Assembly: GCA_963691705.1 (NCBI GenBank)
Contig: OY829539.1
Coordinates: 5,582,501 to 5,646,500 of the forward strand
Origin: Viola odorata
Taxonomy: Eukaryota > Streptophyta > Magnoliopsida > Malpighiales > Violaceae
DNA: 64,000 nucleotides
Direction of reading: 5' to 3'
Part shown: positions 33,156 through 43,776 of the stretch, piece by piece
Layout: each line of letters begins with the position of its first letter
Numbering within the stretch: the stretch's first letter is position 1
Program-made: the position numbers and the translations under genes
Notes under the pieces: generated by a model
What the model saw: the letters and a program-made list of their open reading frames with translations, nothing else
Database searches by the model: none
Told to the model about the DNA's origin: nothing

Positions 33156-34741
33156 TGATATGATGCCTTTTTATGCATATTTTTCCCTCTCTTTTAGGTC
33201 TAATTTCACACTTGATACTACTAATTTGGCTTGTTTTCCAACCACTTTGTAGATTTGGGCTAAAGGGAGAAACTTGCTGAAAAGCGCGCCATTTGGATGT
33301 TTTTTTTGCTGATCTTTCATCGTCGAGCCCTAGATGCATTTTGTCGTCGAGACCTACCGTCGGGGCCTAGACGAGATCTTATGTCTAGGCCTAGACGAAG
33401 CACGTGGATGTTTCTTTTCGGATGACGCTTGGCCGAAGATGCTAAAAAGATTCTAGCGGGATTCCATGTGCAAATCATCCAGCTCATCAGAGAATATTCC
33501 TCTATACCATTTTGTCCCCTAGTGGGGTTGTTAGGCTATATATAGAACCTTAACTTTAGGTTAAAGGAGGCTACTCTTTAGTATATTTTTCATCTTTTTA
33601 GGGTTTTCAATCATTGTAGCCACCTCTCTAACATTTGGGATTTGTTCTTCCTTTATTTTTCCAGAAATTGGAGCCCCAAGCTCCAATTAGTTTTTAATCC
33701 GGATTTTCATTTTCATCTGCACCTGTTCTCTGTTTATGTTGCTTTCTCCATCTATCTTGTGCATGATTTCCAGCATGAGTGGCTAAATCTCTTAGTCTTG
33801 GCAGGGGTGTTTTAAGGATTGCAAGAGGATAGTTGGGAGGTCAAAGTGTTCTTAAAACGTGTTCATTGTTGTATCCGCTTTCTTGCCATTTTATTGTCAT
33901 TTCGTGTGAGATGTTGGTAGTTTGATCACCTATTTGCATGTTTCTCATGAATATTGTCATCTCCATGGTAATAACTAACGTGAGGCCATGGAATAGAGTA
34001 GGCACCTGGTCCAGAGTCACCATGTCGTTTGGTCCAATCTGGCTAGGGCAAGAAACCGGTTAGGGCAGACTTCTCAGTGTCTAGCCCTAGACGTGTCTTC
34101 TCTCCACTTCACGGGCCTGTGTGTATGACCCATAAGCGTACCTTGGGCACAGTGTCACGGCCACTCCCATAAGCGTACCTTGGGAGTGACTTCTCTTAAG
34201 AAGAGAAGTAGGGAATCTCCGTGAAAACAGGGTTCCTATAGCACGTCTATGGCGTGAACGCAGTCTATCCTTGCACCGATGACCGACTAGACCTCGACGC
34301 AATCCGCCGTCTACCCCTGCTAAGATTTCTCCTTTTATCTGATTTAGTATCTTTACTTACTTTGTTATTATCTTTATTACACTTGTTAGTCTTTACCATT
34401 TTTATTGATATTCGCTTGCTTTATTTTCGTTCCCTTTTTATTTAATTATTTCGTTTGTCTAGTGTTACTTGTTATTTGCATTTTTATTCTCTGTCTCAAC
34501 ATCAACTGCCATCGTTGGCTAGATTCGTCTAGACCGACCAAACCCCCCCCCCCTTGTGTTACTTTTATGTCTGTTGCATTTTCATCCTCATCATACATTT
34601 AGGGCAAGATCAAATTTAGTCCTTCATTTTCCCTGTGGTTCGACCCTGACTTGCTGCTATATTCATTAATTTGTGCATCTAGCCTATCAGGAACTTTACA
34701 AATACTCTATTACTTTTGACGCGCGTTTCGACGGCGCGTCA
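33156..34741 (+). repeat. 3' LTR of the Athila-type element
   Basis: Same length (1586 bases) and ends as the 5' LTR. I noticed a single substitution near 33178 (TGCATATTTTT against TGCATGTTTTT near 25088). It is followed by the target duplication TATAA (34742-34746). Confidence 0.94.
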
Positions 34742-34746
34742 TATAA

Positions 34747-35264
34747 ATACAACAATAAGACCCAAACTTTGGAAGTAAAAATAATCAAGAATGTTAGGGA
34801 ATAATTACGGCTCTTATTTTCTATCAAACAATAGGTGTAGAAGAAAATTCACTGCATTTCTTATGGCAGTTAGCAATAACACGCTATTTCAAAATTTTGA
34901 AAAATAACACATGGGCAGTACTCAGAACATCACAACAAGATTATTGTACTAATTAGTAATTAATTGACCACTTACTGATCAATTTATGATTTGTCTCCTC
35001 ATTTTCCACCAAAGTGAAGGAAAAATCAGATATCAAACAAGCATAACCATTACTGAACAAAACAGAATAAAGAAACCTACAACACAATTGAAGTATCTAG
35101 CTTTCTGAAACTATGCAAACATAATAATTAATTAGAGAACACAAAATGATTTGAAACTCACAGATAAAAATCAACATAATCCTTCCACCTCAAACCCATC
35201 AAGAATTCGACAGTAATCCTAGTAAGTCTTGAGAAACCAACAGAGGAGCAACTCTCCATCCTCG
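34747..35264. other. Interior of the MULE-like element, right of the Athila insertion
   Basis: AT-rich sequence with no coding signal that I can see. The right inverted-repeat arm begins at about 35265. Confidence 0.4.
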
Positions 35265-35648
35265 ATTCAATTTTACGAAACCAACAAACATACCCAATTT
35301 TACCAAACCATTTGCAGCAACAACAACAACAATTTTAGGAGAGAAAAAAATATTTTGGAAACTTGAAAGATGGAGGAGGAGAGTTGAGGCGACAATGGTG
35401 GCGGTGGGGGTGGGAATTGGTAGTGGTGGTGGCCGGCCGGGAAGTGGAGCTTTGGTGGTGGTGGTGGCAGATGCACTTGGGTTATGGAGGAGGAAAATGA
35501 GATGAGATGAGGATAAGGGATGCGCTTGGAAGAGTGGGAGAGTGAGATGAGGATGCAGAAACTGGAAGAATGATGTGGCGTGTCCACGTCATTCCGCGAG
35601 GCATTTCGGGCAGTCCATTCCGACGATTTAGCATTTCTCATTGTAATT

Positions 35649-36595
35649 ATAAAATGTGTCAAGTAGAATCTAACATCCAGATAAAGTTTTTAATGTTTCT
35701 AGTCATGAGCAACACTTTTGATTCATTGTCTATAATAACAATAACTTGTCTTTTTCCTCGACTCTTCTTCAACTCATCTAGACCAGCTTTCATTCTCTTG
35801 TAGAAATATTTAATATAACCTAACTCATGGCAGTAGTAACACTCTTTATTACTATAATCCTTTCTAGGCTTTGAGTTTGATCTTTGACCCTACTATAAGT
35901 ATAATTGTCACCCCTAGATAAATTTTTTTCACGATTCACTCGAGAACCTTCAACATCTAATGCATCTTCACTACTGACATTGTTTGACTCTCCCAACCAT
36001 TTAACGTTATCCAAGAATTCAATAGTCACATCAACTCATTTCAATTCTCTCTTTCTAGCAATTATTGTTTGCACTAAGGGTCTTAATGATTTAGGTAAGA
36101 ATGACAATAAGATAAATGCCTTATCTTTCTCTTCTATCTTTTCTCCAGCGGTAGTGACATTCGCTATCAATCTTTTAAACTCATAAAGATGTTTATGTAT
36201 GCTTAGTCCCTTCATCCATTCTTAAGGTATACAAATTGAATTTTAAACTTAAAACGATTGGTTATTGACTTTGAAGCATAAATACTTGCTAACGTTTCCT
36301 AAATACCCAGCAGTGTCTTCTCGTTCAAGATATTATATTTAACACCAGGAGCGAGTGCCAATCAAATCTAGTTTACTAATTTTCTGAATTTCACTCCAAT
36401 CTGAATCCCTCATTCCTTCAAGTTGTACCTCATTGAGTGCAACATCTAGTGTTTCAATTTTTAGAACATCCATTATAGTGTTTTGTCAAAGAGCAAAATC
36501 ACTCGTCTCATAAAACAGATGAATATTATACTTTGCAGACATCTGACATATCTTGATCAGGCTTCCCCAAATGAACTTTGAGCTCCGCTATCAAT
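35649..36595 (-). pseudogene. Degenerate copia gag (to start of protease)
   Basis: Reading down the minus strand from the LTR at 36596-36917 there is a primer-binding-like GATAGCGGAGC, then broken gag sequence. Recognisable pieces are YEFKRLIANVTTAGEKIEEK, ILLSFLPKSLRPLVQT and a decayed knuckle CYYCHELGYIKYFY, in which the His and last Cys are replaced by Tyr. A protease-like WMLDST is then cut at the boundary of the MULE-like element. Several stops and frameshifts are present. I did not find the rest of pol on the far side of the MULE. Confidence 0.7.
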
Positions 36596-36917
36596 TGTTG
36601 TGTAAATCTAAGCAAATAAAAGCACACATACAAAAAGAACACAAACGAACTTATAATAGTTGTGCAACTTACACACATACTCCACTTCAATTCACTATTA
36701 ACTGCGACTAAAATTGATAATCTCTCAACCAATTACATCCAAAAATTCTCTCTCTGTCCACTAAACAACAAAATTCCTAAGTTGTCACTCAACTAATTAA
36801 AATAAATAAAGCCACGAATACAAGTAAAAATAACAGTTTCTCTCTTTCCTTTTTCTCTCAAGCCCATCTTAATAAATTTAGCCTTAAGGCCCATCTTCTT
36901 AAGTTATACTGATAACA
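36596..36917 (-). repeat. LTR of the degenerate minus-strand copia element
   Basis: On the minus strand it starts TGTTATCAGTATAAC (from 36917) and ends TTTACACAACA (36596), about 322 bases with TG...CA ends. It is immediately followed by the primer-binding-like sequence. It is the 5' LTR of that element; no matching 3' LTR was found in the window. Confidence 0.6.
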
Positions 36918-37268
36918 TGGGGCATGAGCTCTTTCTTATTTTCTTCAACAAGAATCCAATCGAATCTCAATTATATAAATTGATAACAATAGACCTAACG
37001 CCAAGGGCATTTTTGTCTTATACCCCGCGTTAAGGATAGAAAGTTGTTGTCCCTACCGGACAGGCAACCTCGAAGCTATCGCCTCTCTCCATGCGATCAA
37101 CACTGGGATGGTCGACATCAGCGAGGGGGTCCCACATGTTACTTTGTCATGGCACGCGACGTTATCCCATCCCAAGCCAAACACGACGTCCCATGAAGAG
37201 CATAGGCGTCACCTTGCCTAGGTAACGTGATACGATCCTGGTTCCTTAGGATGCGTAGCACCAAATTT
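36918..37268. other. Unassigned sequence between LTR remnants
   Basis: No gene. It may be the untranslated leader of the gypsy-type element whose LTR lies at higher coordinates, since the minus strand reads AAATTTGGTGCTACGC just outside that LTR. Confidence 0.3.
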
Positions 37269-38284
37269 TGATCGTTGTTCAAAGACGGATTTCCCTGCGG
37301 AATAAGATAACTCACTTACACAATCTAAGTCTGCTGAACGCTAAGCAACAACCACCCTAGATCCGAGCAAGAGAGGTTCCTTGATGTTACTGAACTTGCA
37401 CAATTTAAGTCTGCTGAACGCTAAGCAACAGCCACCCTAAACCCGAACAAGAAGACAGACAACAAGTAGAATGCAATTCCAAGATTTACTTGTATACGAC
37501 TCAAGTATTGCGGACTCAAGAAGAACAAGGTTCAACCAACTTGAACAAGGGGCAGAAATTTGAAGAGAATATCTCAATTTATCAAAATAACAGCCAAGTT
37601 TCTAAGGAGGCCAAGTGGCTCTTTATATAGGTTACAAGCAAACCCTAATTCCAAATAGGAATATTAAGTAAAGTCGAACACTTAACTAATTAATTAAAGT
37701 ATCTAATTAATTAAGCTAAAATAAATAGAAGGTCGCAGCCTTGCTAAAAATAGGACAGTCAACGCGCGTCAACTCCAGGGCAGGCGAAACGGACAGGAGC
37801 CGTTATCGACAACGAGCAGACAGGCATGAACGCGGAACGGGGGTAGCAAACGGCCTGCGCGACAGATGATAGAATCGGCAACGGCTAAGTGAAACGGACA
37901 AGTGCCGTTTTGACCCAAACGGACAAGTGCCGTTTTGACCCAAACGGTAAGTGCCGTTTGTTTTGAAACGGACAGATACCGTTTGGATGAAAACGGTCAA
38001 GTGCCGTTTGCGCGAATCGGTTCCATGCCGTTTCTATCAGACGGAACATCGGTCAAGCCGAAGGTGAGAAGATTCACCACTCTCGTTGTCTTCTCTCTTA
38101 GTGTAGCTTTCTCACTTGTCATCTCAGATTCCAGCTCCTTGTGAATGAGAGATGACAATCGGTCTTGAAGCTTTTGAGCTCTGGCTCGAGTCATTGGACC
38201 AGCTGGCGGTAAAGGCACTTGGATGCGTGGATTCGCATCATAACGCCTACCCCCATATATATATCTAATGCAATGATAGCACAC
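37269..38284 (-). mobile_element. Gypsy element 3' end: polyprotein C-terminus plus LTR (minus strand)
   Basis: At 38284-38125 (minus) the frame reads PLPPAGPMTRARAQKLQDRL, the characteristic tail of many Ty3/gypsy polyproteins. Continuing down the minus strand comes an LTR-like sequence ending TTGAACAACGATCA at 37269. It has a TATA box (CTATATAAAG, 37630-37621) and an upstream palindrome array (37886-38045). The LTR 5' edge is unclear, within about 38050-38150. A repeated block (GTCTGCTGAACGCTAAGCAACA, in part) occurs twice near 37330 and 37410. The rest of the element is missing. Confidence 0.6.
37886..38045 (-). promoter_or_regulatory. Array of six imperfect palindromes upstream of the gypsy LTR TATA box
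   Basis: Six copies of AAACGGNNAAGTGCCGTTT-type units occur in about 160 bases (near 37890, 37917, 37943, 37966, 37993 and 38017). Each has AAACGG and CCGTTT half-sites. On the minus strand they lie about 260-420 bases upstream of the TATA box, the same relative place as the palindromes in copia element B. Confidence 0.55.
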
Positions 38285-38550
38285 CGTTGACAGAGAATGT
38301 CAACCACCTGACAGGCCCGTTAGCGCCTTTTATGGCCGAGCCCCCTCAGAAAACACTCTACTTTTCGCCTATAAATACCCCCCACAATCAAGGAAGAAGG
38401 TAAGCCTGAAATTGCTGGCCAAAGCTCTACTACTTTCACTACCCATACTGACTTGAGCATCGGAGTGTTTACGCCGAGGACCCCCTCCGGCGCTTCGCAG
38501 GTACACCGGACGACTGAGAACAACAAACCCTAGGAGCTATTTTCCCCTCC
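38285..38550 (+). repeat. Partial LTR of a Tat/Ogre-like gypsy element
   Basis: It contains CGCCTATAAATACCCCCC (TATA, about 38370) and later ACTTGAGCATCGGAGTGTTT, then a CGCCGAGG/CCTCCGGCGC block and GCAGGTAC. That is the typical R/U5 layout of Tat-lineage LTRs. Only part of the LTR is present and no coding sequence accompanies it. Confidence 0.6.
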
Positions 38551-39580
38551 TGCCCTTGAGCAAAGAGTCCGAATCTTATCATAAATGAATTATACTCGAT
38601 TTCCTTCGTTGCCATGAGGAGAAAACACTGAACACAGAGCCAACCCAAGAAGTTCAGTTCAGTTCAGTTCAGGTATTTTGTCCTTTTAATCTTAATGATT
38701 ATTAATTTTCTTCAATCAAGAAACTTTTACCTCTTCAATTCAACAAGTAGCATAAGTTGGTCACAGCAGAACTAAAGTTTCTATCTTTTTTATGATCATT
38801 ATTTTGTTAATTAAAAAAGGAACTCGAAAACAGTACAATGGAGTAGAATTTACGGAAATTCTAAGTGGGTAATCTCCCAACTATGCTATACATTCCTCAA
38901 TTCATCACAGAGACCCAAGAAACCCAGCTTCTTAATAAGGTTATCATCCCCTATTTCTTTCTTTCTATTTTGCTTCTTGTCTGGGTTTGTATAGACTTAG
39001 AGTTTAATAAATTCAGAATTATTTATAAGGTTATTATATCTCCTTTCTATTTTGTTTCTTCTATTTCGTTGTTGTCACTGTTATAGAATGGAGCCTTTAC
39101 AGATTAACGAGGTGCCTCCATCAAAATGGAAGTCTTTGAAGAATAGGAGACTTCAGAATTAAGGTTTGTTCTAATTTCCCTTCTACTTCTCTTTAATTCA
39201 ATCAAACCTACACCTTACACATATGGATGGAATGGAACACAGTTTTTCTCTACATTTTCATCATGTTTTTGTGTCAATGATAGGTGGGGTGGTGCATGAA
39301 AAGGCCTTCTACCACAGGACTGTAAGTTCAAAAGTTTTAGTTTCCCTGATCAAAATTTTGTTTTATCCCATTGATTTAACTTTGTGTTGCTAATGCATGT
39401 TGAATATTATGTGCTTCGTATATTCGCATGAAAATTCTGGCTTTTGCTGGAATGGAAAAGTCACTGTAACTTGAAAAGAATTAGCACATTACTAAATTGT
39501 TTGGATGGTGGTTTAATTCTTAGTTTTCTAGTTCCTTATCAAGTTAACATTTATTTTTAGTTAAATGTGTGCAATCCTAA

Positions 39581-40769
39581 GCCTCTGTATGAGATGAAGG
39601 ATTAGGATGGGAAGGAAAGGAAGGGAAAGGAATTTTTTAAACTTTCCCTTGTATGGGAAAAAATTGTTCAAGGGAATCAAAGAGAAAGGAAGGGAATAGA
39701 GAGTAAATAAAGTGTAAAAATTTCCTCCCTAGCCCATAAAAATTTCCTCTCAAAAGTGGGAGGAAACGGAAGGAACTGAGGGGAAATAAAAATTTATTCC
39801 GTTATTATCCCCATCACCATCACCAACCACTGCACATATCCGATTTCGACCACACTCAACATCACCTCTATTTTCAAGCTTCATCTTCTTCCTTGGGTCG
39901 TCGGCGCCATTGCCGGCGACCAAGGATAAAACCAATGATGGGGAAATACAAAAAAAACATCATCTTGTTTTCTGGGTGGTTTTCAATCCTTTTCTCCTTC
40001 TTCTTTCCCTCCTTCCGGCTGCAAAATCCGACGACGCAGCGGTGATGATGAAGCTGAGAGACAAGTTGGGCAACCCAGCAAGTCTTAACTGGGCTGGGTC
40101 CGACCCATGTAATCCTGAGTGGGATCATGTCACATGCGACAAAGGCACTGGCCGAATCCAAGCCATCCAAATCGGAAACCAGAAACTGGCGAACTCAATG
40201 ACCTCACTAAGTTAACTATCTTCGAGGTCATGAACAACCAGCTCACCGGACCAATCCCCAGTCTTGCAGACCTAAGCCAGCTCCAGCGCATCCTCTTGAA
40301 CGACAACAAGTTCTCTTCAATTCCTGCCGATTTCTTCCAGGGAATGACCTCTCTATTTCCTCATCTTCGTTGTAACTTTTCCTTATTATTTGTGCCAGTG
40401 GTAATTTATTGATCATAAGCAGAACAAGGATCACCTCATCCAATTACACAATGATGGGTGTAGTGTTTCAAGCCCTAAAGCTGGATCATCTTGCTCTCTA
40501 TTGCAACTAGATCTATTGATTTTAATTGGATCTTTAATTATTTAAAACAGTCTGTTCTGTGAATAAGGTTAAAATTGTAAAATCAATTTTTATTTATTTA
40601 TTGTTGTCATCAATAAAATTAAAATTTTCTTCCTTTTCCCTTGTATATAAAGATGCAGCCATACAAGAGAATTTCTCTACAAGTTTCCTTCCTTTCCTTT
40701 CCTTTCCTTTCCTTTCCCTAGTTAAATTTCCCCTTTTTACTCCATGTACTTTAGTTCCCATACAAAGCA
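39581..40769. mobile_element. Harbinger-like non-autonomous element, copy 1, carrying a TMK fragment
   Basis: The left end GCCTCTGTATGAGATGAAGG (39581) and the inverted right end (GCTTTGTATGGGAAC reading inward from 40768) are imperfect inverted repeats. Inside them are purine-rich GGAAAGGAAAGG blocks on the left and CCTTTCC blocks on the right. The flanking trinucleotides are TAA (39578-39580) and TAA (40770-40772), as for PIF/Harbinger elements. The right about 165 bases (GATGCAGCCATACAAG...) are near-identical in the copy at 61282-63551. No transposase is present. The cargo is a receptor-kinase fragment. The superfamily is inferred. Confidence 0.65.
39935..40356 (+). pseudogene. Captured N-terminal fragment of a TMK-type LRR receptor kinase
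   Basis: The frame shows a signal-peptide-like stretch (HLVFWVVFNPFLLLLSLLP), then KSDDAAVMMKLRDKLGNP, SDPCNPEWDHVTCD and IQAIQIGNQKLA. After a short deletion and frame change it continues LNDLTKLTIFEVMNNQLTGP, IPSLADLSQLQRILLNDNKF and SSIPADFFQGMTSL. This is the start of the extracellular LRR domain of TMK kinases (auxin-related transmembrane kinases). Homology stops abruptly at about 40356, inside the transposon. The frame break and missing kinase domain make it a fragment only. Confidence 0.88.
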
Positions 40770-42113
40770 TAAAGTGAGTGTCTGAAATGAGGTCATTCTC
40801 TTTTTGTCCATCTGAACTCTTTGGGAGGAAATTGGTAGCTTTTAATGGATGCACTGAATGTGTAAGGGTTTGTTACCACCGTAAAAGTACTAATAACAAT
40901 TTTGAAGTCTTATTAAAAATGTGCTCTTTTGGAAACTATCATCTTGCCTAACACTGGATTCTTCCATCCTTCATATCGATTCTTTTAATGTTTATCCAAA
41001 AGAAATATCCAATTATAACAAGGTATATTATTTGTAGAATTTGCTGAGTATCCTCTATTGCAGTGCCCCCTGGTTAACGAATGTTGCAAAAAGAATATAT
41101 GATGAATCAGGGTTGTTTCCCTCTGCAATTAATCATGTCCTAATCAACGAGTACCTTCCTGATCAAGGAATAATGGTTTGTCTTTATATCCATCTCATGC
41201 CCCCCTCCCCCGGCCCTCTTATTGCAATCATATCTTGCAGATGTTACTTTGAGTCCATAAAAACTGCTTGTACCCACGGATAGTGTTTACGCCTTGGAAG
41301 CTTTAGTGTCAATCCTTGCAACCTCAGTTTTCTACAAATTTTGGAAAGAATCAATGTTCTCTATTCTCTTAGCTGCATACTGCTGGCTCAAGTTCTTGTC
41401 TTCATGTTGTTTGTTGTACAGGGACACTAAGATGGACCTGCTTATTTTCTTGTGGTGGCTATACTTTCTCTTGGATCGCCGGTGGTTATGGACTTCACTC
41501 CGCATCCAAGGCTTAGTGAGATGGGGAAGGATGGAGCTGATGACGGAACTTTTGGCGGAGAAGCGTTAGAGTTGGACACATATGAGAAGATAATAAATCA
41601 CGACTCCTTTTCTGTTCTACTGATGCCTCGAAGTCTATTGATATTCAAGGACAGTGCCTATTCAGGTTTATACCTATTGGTAACATATGGCTTGATTGGT
41701 TTCAGTTTCCTATAAATGTAAATATAGGAGCATGTCAAATAATTTTGATGTTTTATACTCTACGAATTGATGATCAACACTCTTTAAAGTTGACTTGGTT
41801 ATGCTATTGTTCCAGAGTATTTGCACGGAATAAAGGATAGTGTGGTTCAACAATACGATAAGGTAAGACGGTTGAACTCGGTTGAGCTGAAAATTGGAGG
41901 CATGTTCCTTAAGTTTGTTCTTATTAACTCTTTTTCTAGGCCATAAATGAAGTTGAAGCTTTAACGCATGACAAAATTGATCAGGACATTCTAGCCTATG
42001 AGGATGGTGAACCTGTGAAAAGTGACCCCAAGGTCATTCACCGGACCACTACCCAAGTTTCATTAACATTTCGATTAGTTCCAAAGGTTCGGAAGAATCT
42101 ATTCAAGTTTTAG

Positions 42114-43215
42114 GGTTCTATGCATATTCAGGTATTTTAAACTGCAACTATTATGTTTGAAGCTTCAACAATTTAGTTCAAGTTTTCCCTCAACTCAATA
42201 ACATCATTGTCCTTTCTGTGATTTTGTTTATTTGCGCGTGATTGCAGGCTGTTATAACAATATATTTACGAGAGAACCACTTGGATCATTCATCATTTGG
42301 GTCTAATAAACAACATGCGATTGTAACTGTGCCATCCCCGGAGATGGTTGAAATAGATAGATTCTTGTTTAAGCAAGAAAGGGATTATAATAGACCTGAG
42401 GAATGCACTTGTGTGGGTAAGCCATTCTAGCAGTAGTGCCTGCCCCAAGTTCCAGATTAACCTTACCTTCATGATGGGGTTGACTCCGTCAAAAGTAAAT
42501 GTAAAATACAACCTAGTACAGAGATGAACTCTACTTCTGGATTTTCTATTCCAATCGAGCAAAACTTTTCTTGTTTCAATTAAATCACGCCTTAGAAGAA
42601 TATGGATGGTTCTTCCGCAAAGCAATCCTCTATCGCAAACTCTAATAATCCGTCAAGGTGAGTCGATTGAGTTTCTGATGCACATATAACAAGAAACTTA
42701 TCTATCCAATACTAGAATCATATTTTTCTGGACACAACAACACCGCTCCTTTCTCTTGTTAATCATCATCTTCATCATGATCTTCTTTTCAAATAATAAT
42801 AATAATAAAATCTTCTTCACAATTGTTAGCTATTTGAATGGGTGGTGCTGATTTAGCAAGTTTTGATTGGTTGTTGTCCCTCGGTACCTATAAAAAAAGA
42901 AGTATCATATGGGGGGGTACATCTTGAAAGTACATGGATTATATCACTGTACTTATCTCCTAAATCCATCAAGTTTTTCTTGTTTGAACTGCACCTTAAA
43001 TTCTCATACCACACTTTTGTTTGAAGCTGCACTTATCCTAGCTAACAAAATTTAGATGCACCACAATAATATAATGGTCAAGACATGAAGCAGGAGGCTA
43101 TCTTTCCATTTTAAGCCGATGCCATTTGAATGCGGAGAAGTTGATCCTCTTCTTTCCATGGCAGACATGAGAATCTAAGAGACGGGAACTCATCTTTTCT
43201 CTTTAAGAAGACACC
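42114..43215. other. Spacer between two converging pseudogenes
   Basis: A short frame at 42242-42430 (containing VPSPEMVEIDRFLFKQERDY) looks coding-like but I do not recognise it. A short exon-like start MDGSSAKQSSIANSNNPSR ends at a GTGAGT donor at about 42657. I can assign no gene. The last part is the 3' flank of the BPG2-like pseudogene. Confidence 0.35.
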
Positions 43216-43776
43216 TCATAGAGATTCCGTAGCCTCCTCTTGAAGCTTTCTCTTCTTGGCCTTAAGTTTGTTCTGGTTGCCAATGGCATCCGATAGAGCC
43301 TGTGGTAGCCAAAACCCAGGCCTTTTGAGGAATCGTGCTCGGTCAAGGACTAGCGGATCTCTTAGAGTAATTTCAACGCCATCATAGCTGAGCAACATCA
43401 GGGTTGCTTCACCCTTGAGAACGAGAGAAAGCCAGCCTAAGCCGGCCACCGCAATATCAATGTTATTCACATCCCAGCTTGTTCCAGTCACTTTGATTTC
43501 CCTCTCTTCCCATTTGCTCGGAGGCTCCAAGAAACAGAAATGCATTTAACGTTTGAATGCAAGAAGTCATTCTAGCTTAACTTTACCACAAACAATGAAC
43601 AATGCGAACATAATGCACACATACGAGTAAGAAATGACATCCTCAAGACCCTTGAAAATGGCTTCTTGGACACAAAATCATACACGATAGAGACATTCTT
43701 TATTGGTTGATCAGGATATCCTAAGCATTAAATTTATATGAACAGGAACATTGCTAGTTACTACTGACAACCTTAG

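Larger units (their letters stand above)
25065..34741 (+). mobile_element. Athila-type gypsy element lacking RT, RNase H and integrase core; very young
   Basis: Two 1586-base LTRs (25065-26650 and 33156-34741) differ at only one site that I noticed. They are flanked by a perfect duplication TATAA (25060-25064 and 34742-34746). An Asp-tRNA primer-binding site follows the 5' LTR and a polypurine tract precedes the 3' LTR. The single large reading frame holds gag, zinc knuckle and an Athila-style protease (CDLGAGINVMP). It then joins the very start of RT to the C-terminal tail of integrase. About 3 kb of non-coding sequence follows. The near-identical LTRs mean that this defective form itself transposed recently, so it must have been mobilised in trans. 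It belongs to the class described in plants as gag-only or large non-autonomous LTR elements. Confidence 0.92.
23711..35639. mobile_element. MULE-like element with long TIRs carrying exon-like sequence, split by an Athila element
   Basis: The ends are GAGAAATGCTACATCGTCGG (23711) and its inverted copy GAGAAATGCTAAATCGTCGG reading inward from 35639. Homology continues inward for several hundred bases: 23711 to about 24370 on the left, 35639 to about 35265 on the right, the right arm being shorter by internal deletion. The flanking nonamers AATGTAATT (23702-23710) and ATTGTAATT (35640-35648) match at 8 of 9, which fits a MULE duplication. Removing the nested element (25065-34741) leaves about 2.2 kb. 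Both arms include a Pro/His-rich open frame (LISLSHSSKRI..PHLISFSS), and the interior has a further exon-like frame. No transposase is visible. Confidence 0.7.
38838..42113 (+). pseudogene. ALKBH6: ALKBH6 (AlkB homolog 6) pseudogene
   Basis: The gene structure is intact enough to trace seven exons: 38838-38939, 39103-39163, 39294-39321, 41064-41175, 41422-41665, 41816-41862, 41940-42113. Signature stretches are VGNLPTMLYIPQFITET, SKWKSLKNRRLQN, ESGLFPSAINHVLINEYLP, VAILSLGSPVVMDFTPHPRL, YLHGIKDSVVQQYDK and VSLTFRLVPKVRKNLFKF. They define ALKBH6, a Fe(II)/2-oxoglutarate-dependent dioxygenase. Damage includes TAG 38844 and TAA 38862 in the N-terminus, TAA 39160 in place of Trp in QNW, a 1-base loss in exon 3, and TAA 41428-41430. 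The last lies inside the catalytic HxD motif (HQD to H-stop-D). A transposon (39581-40769) sits in intron 3. Whether a functional copy exists elsewhere cannot be seen. Confidence 0.9.
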
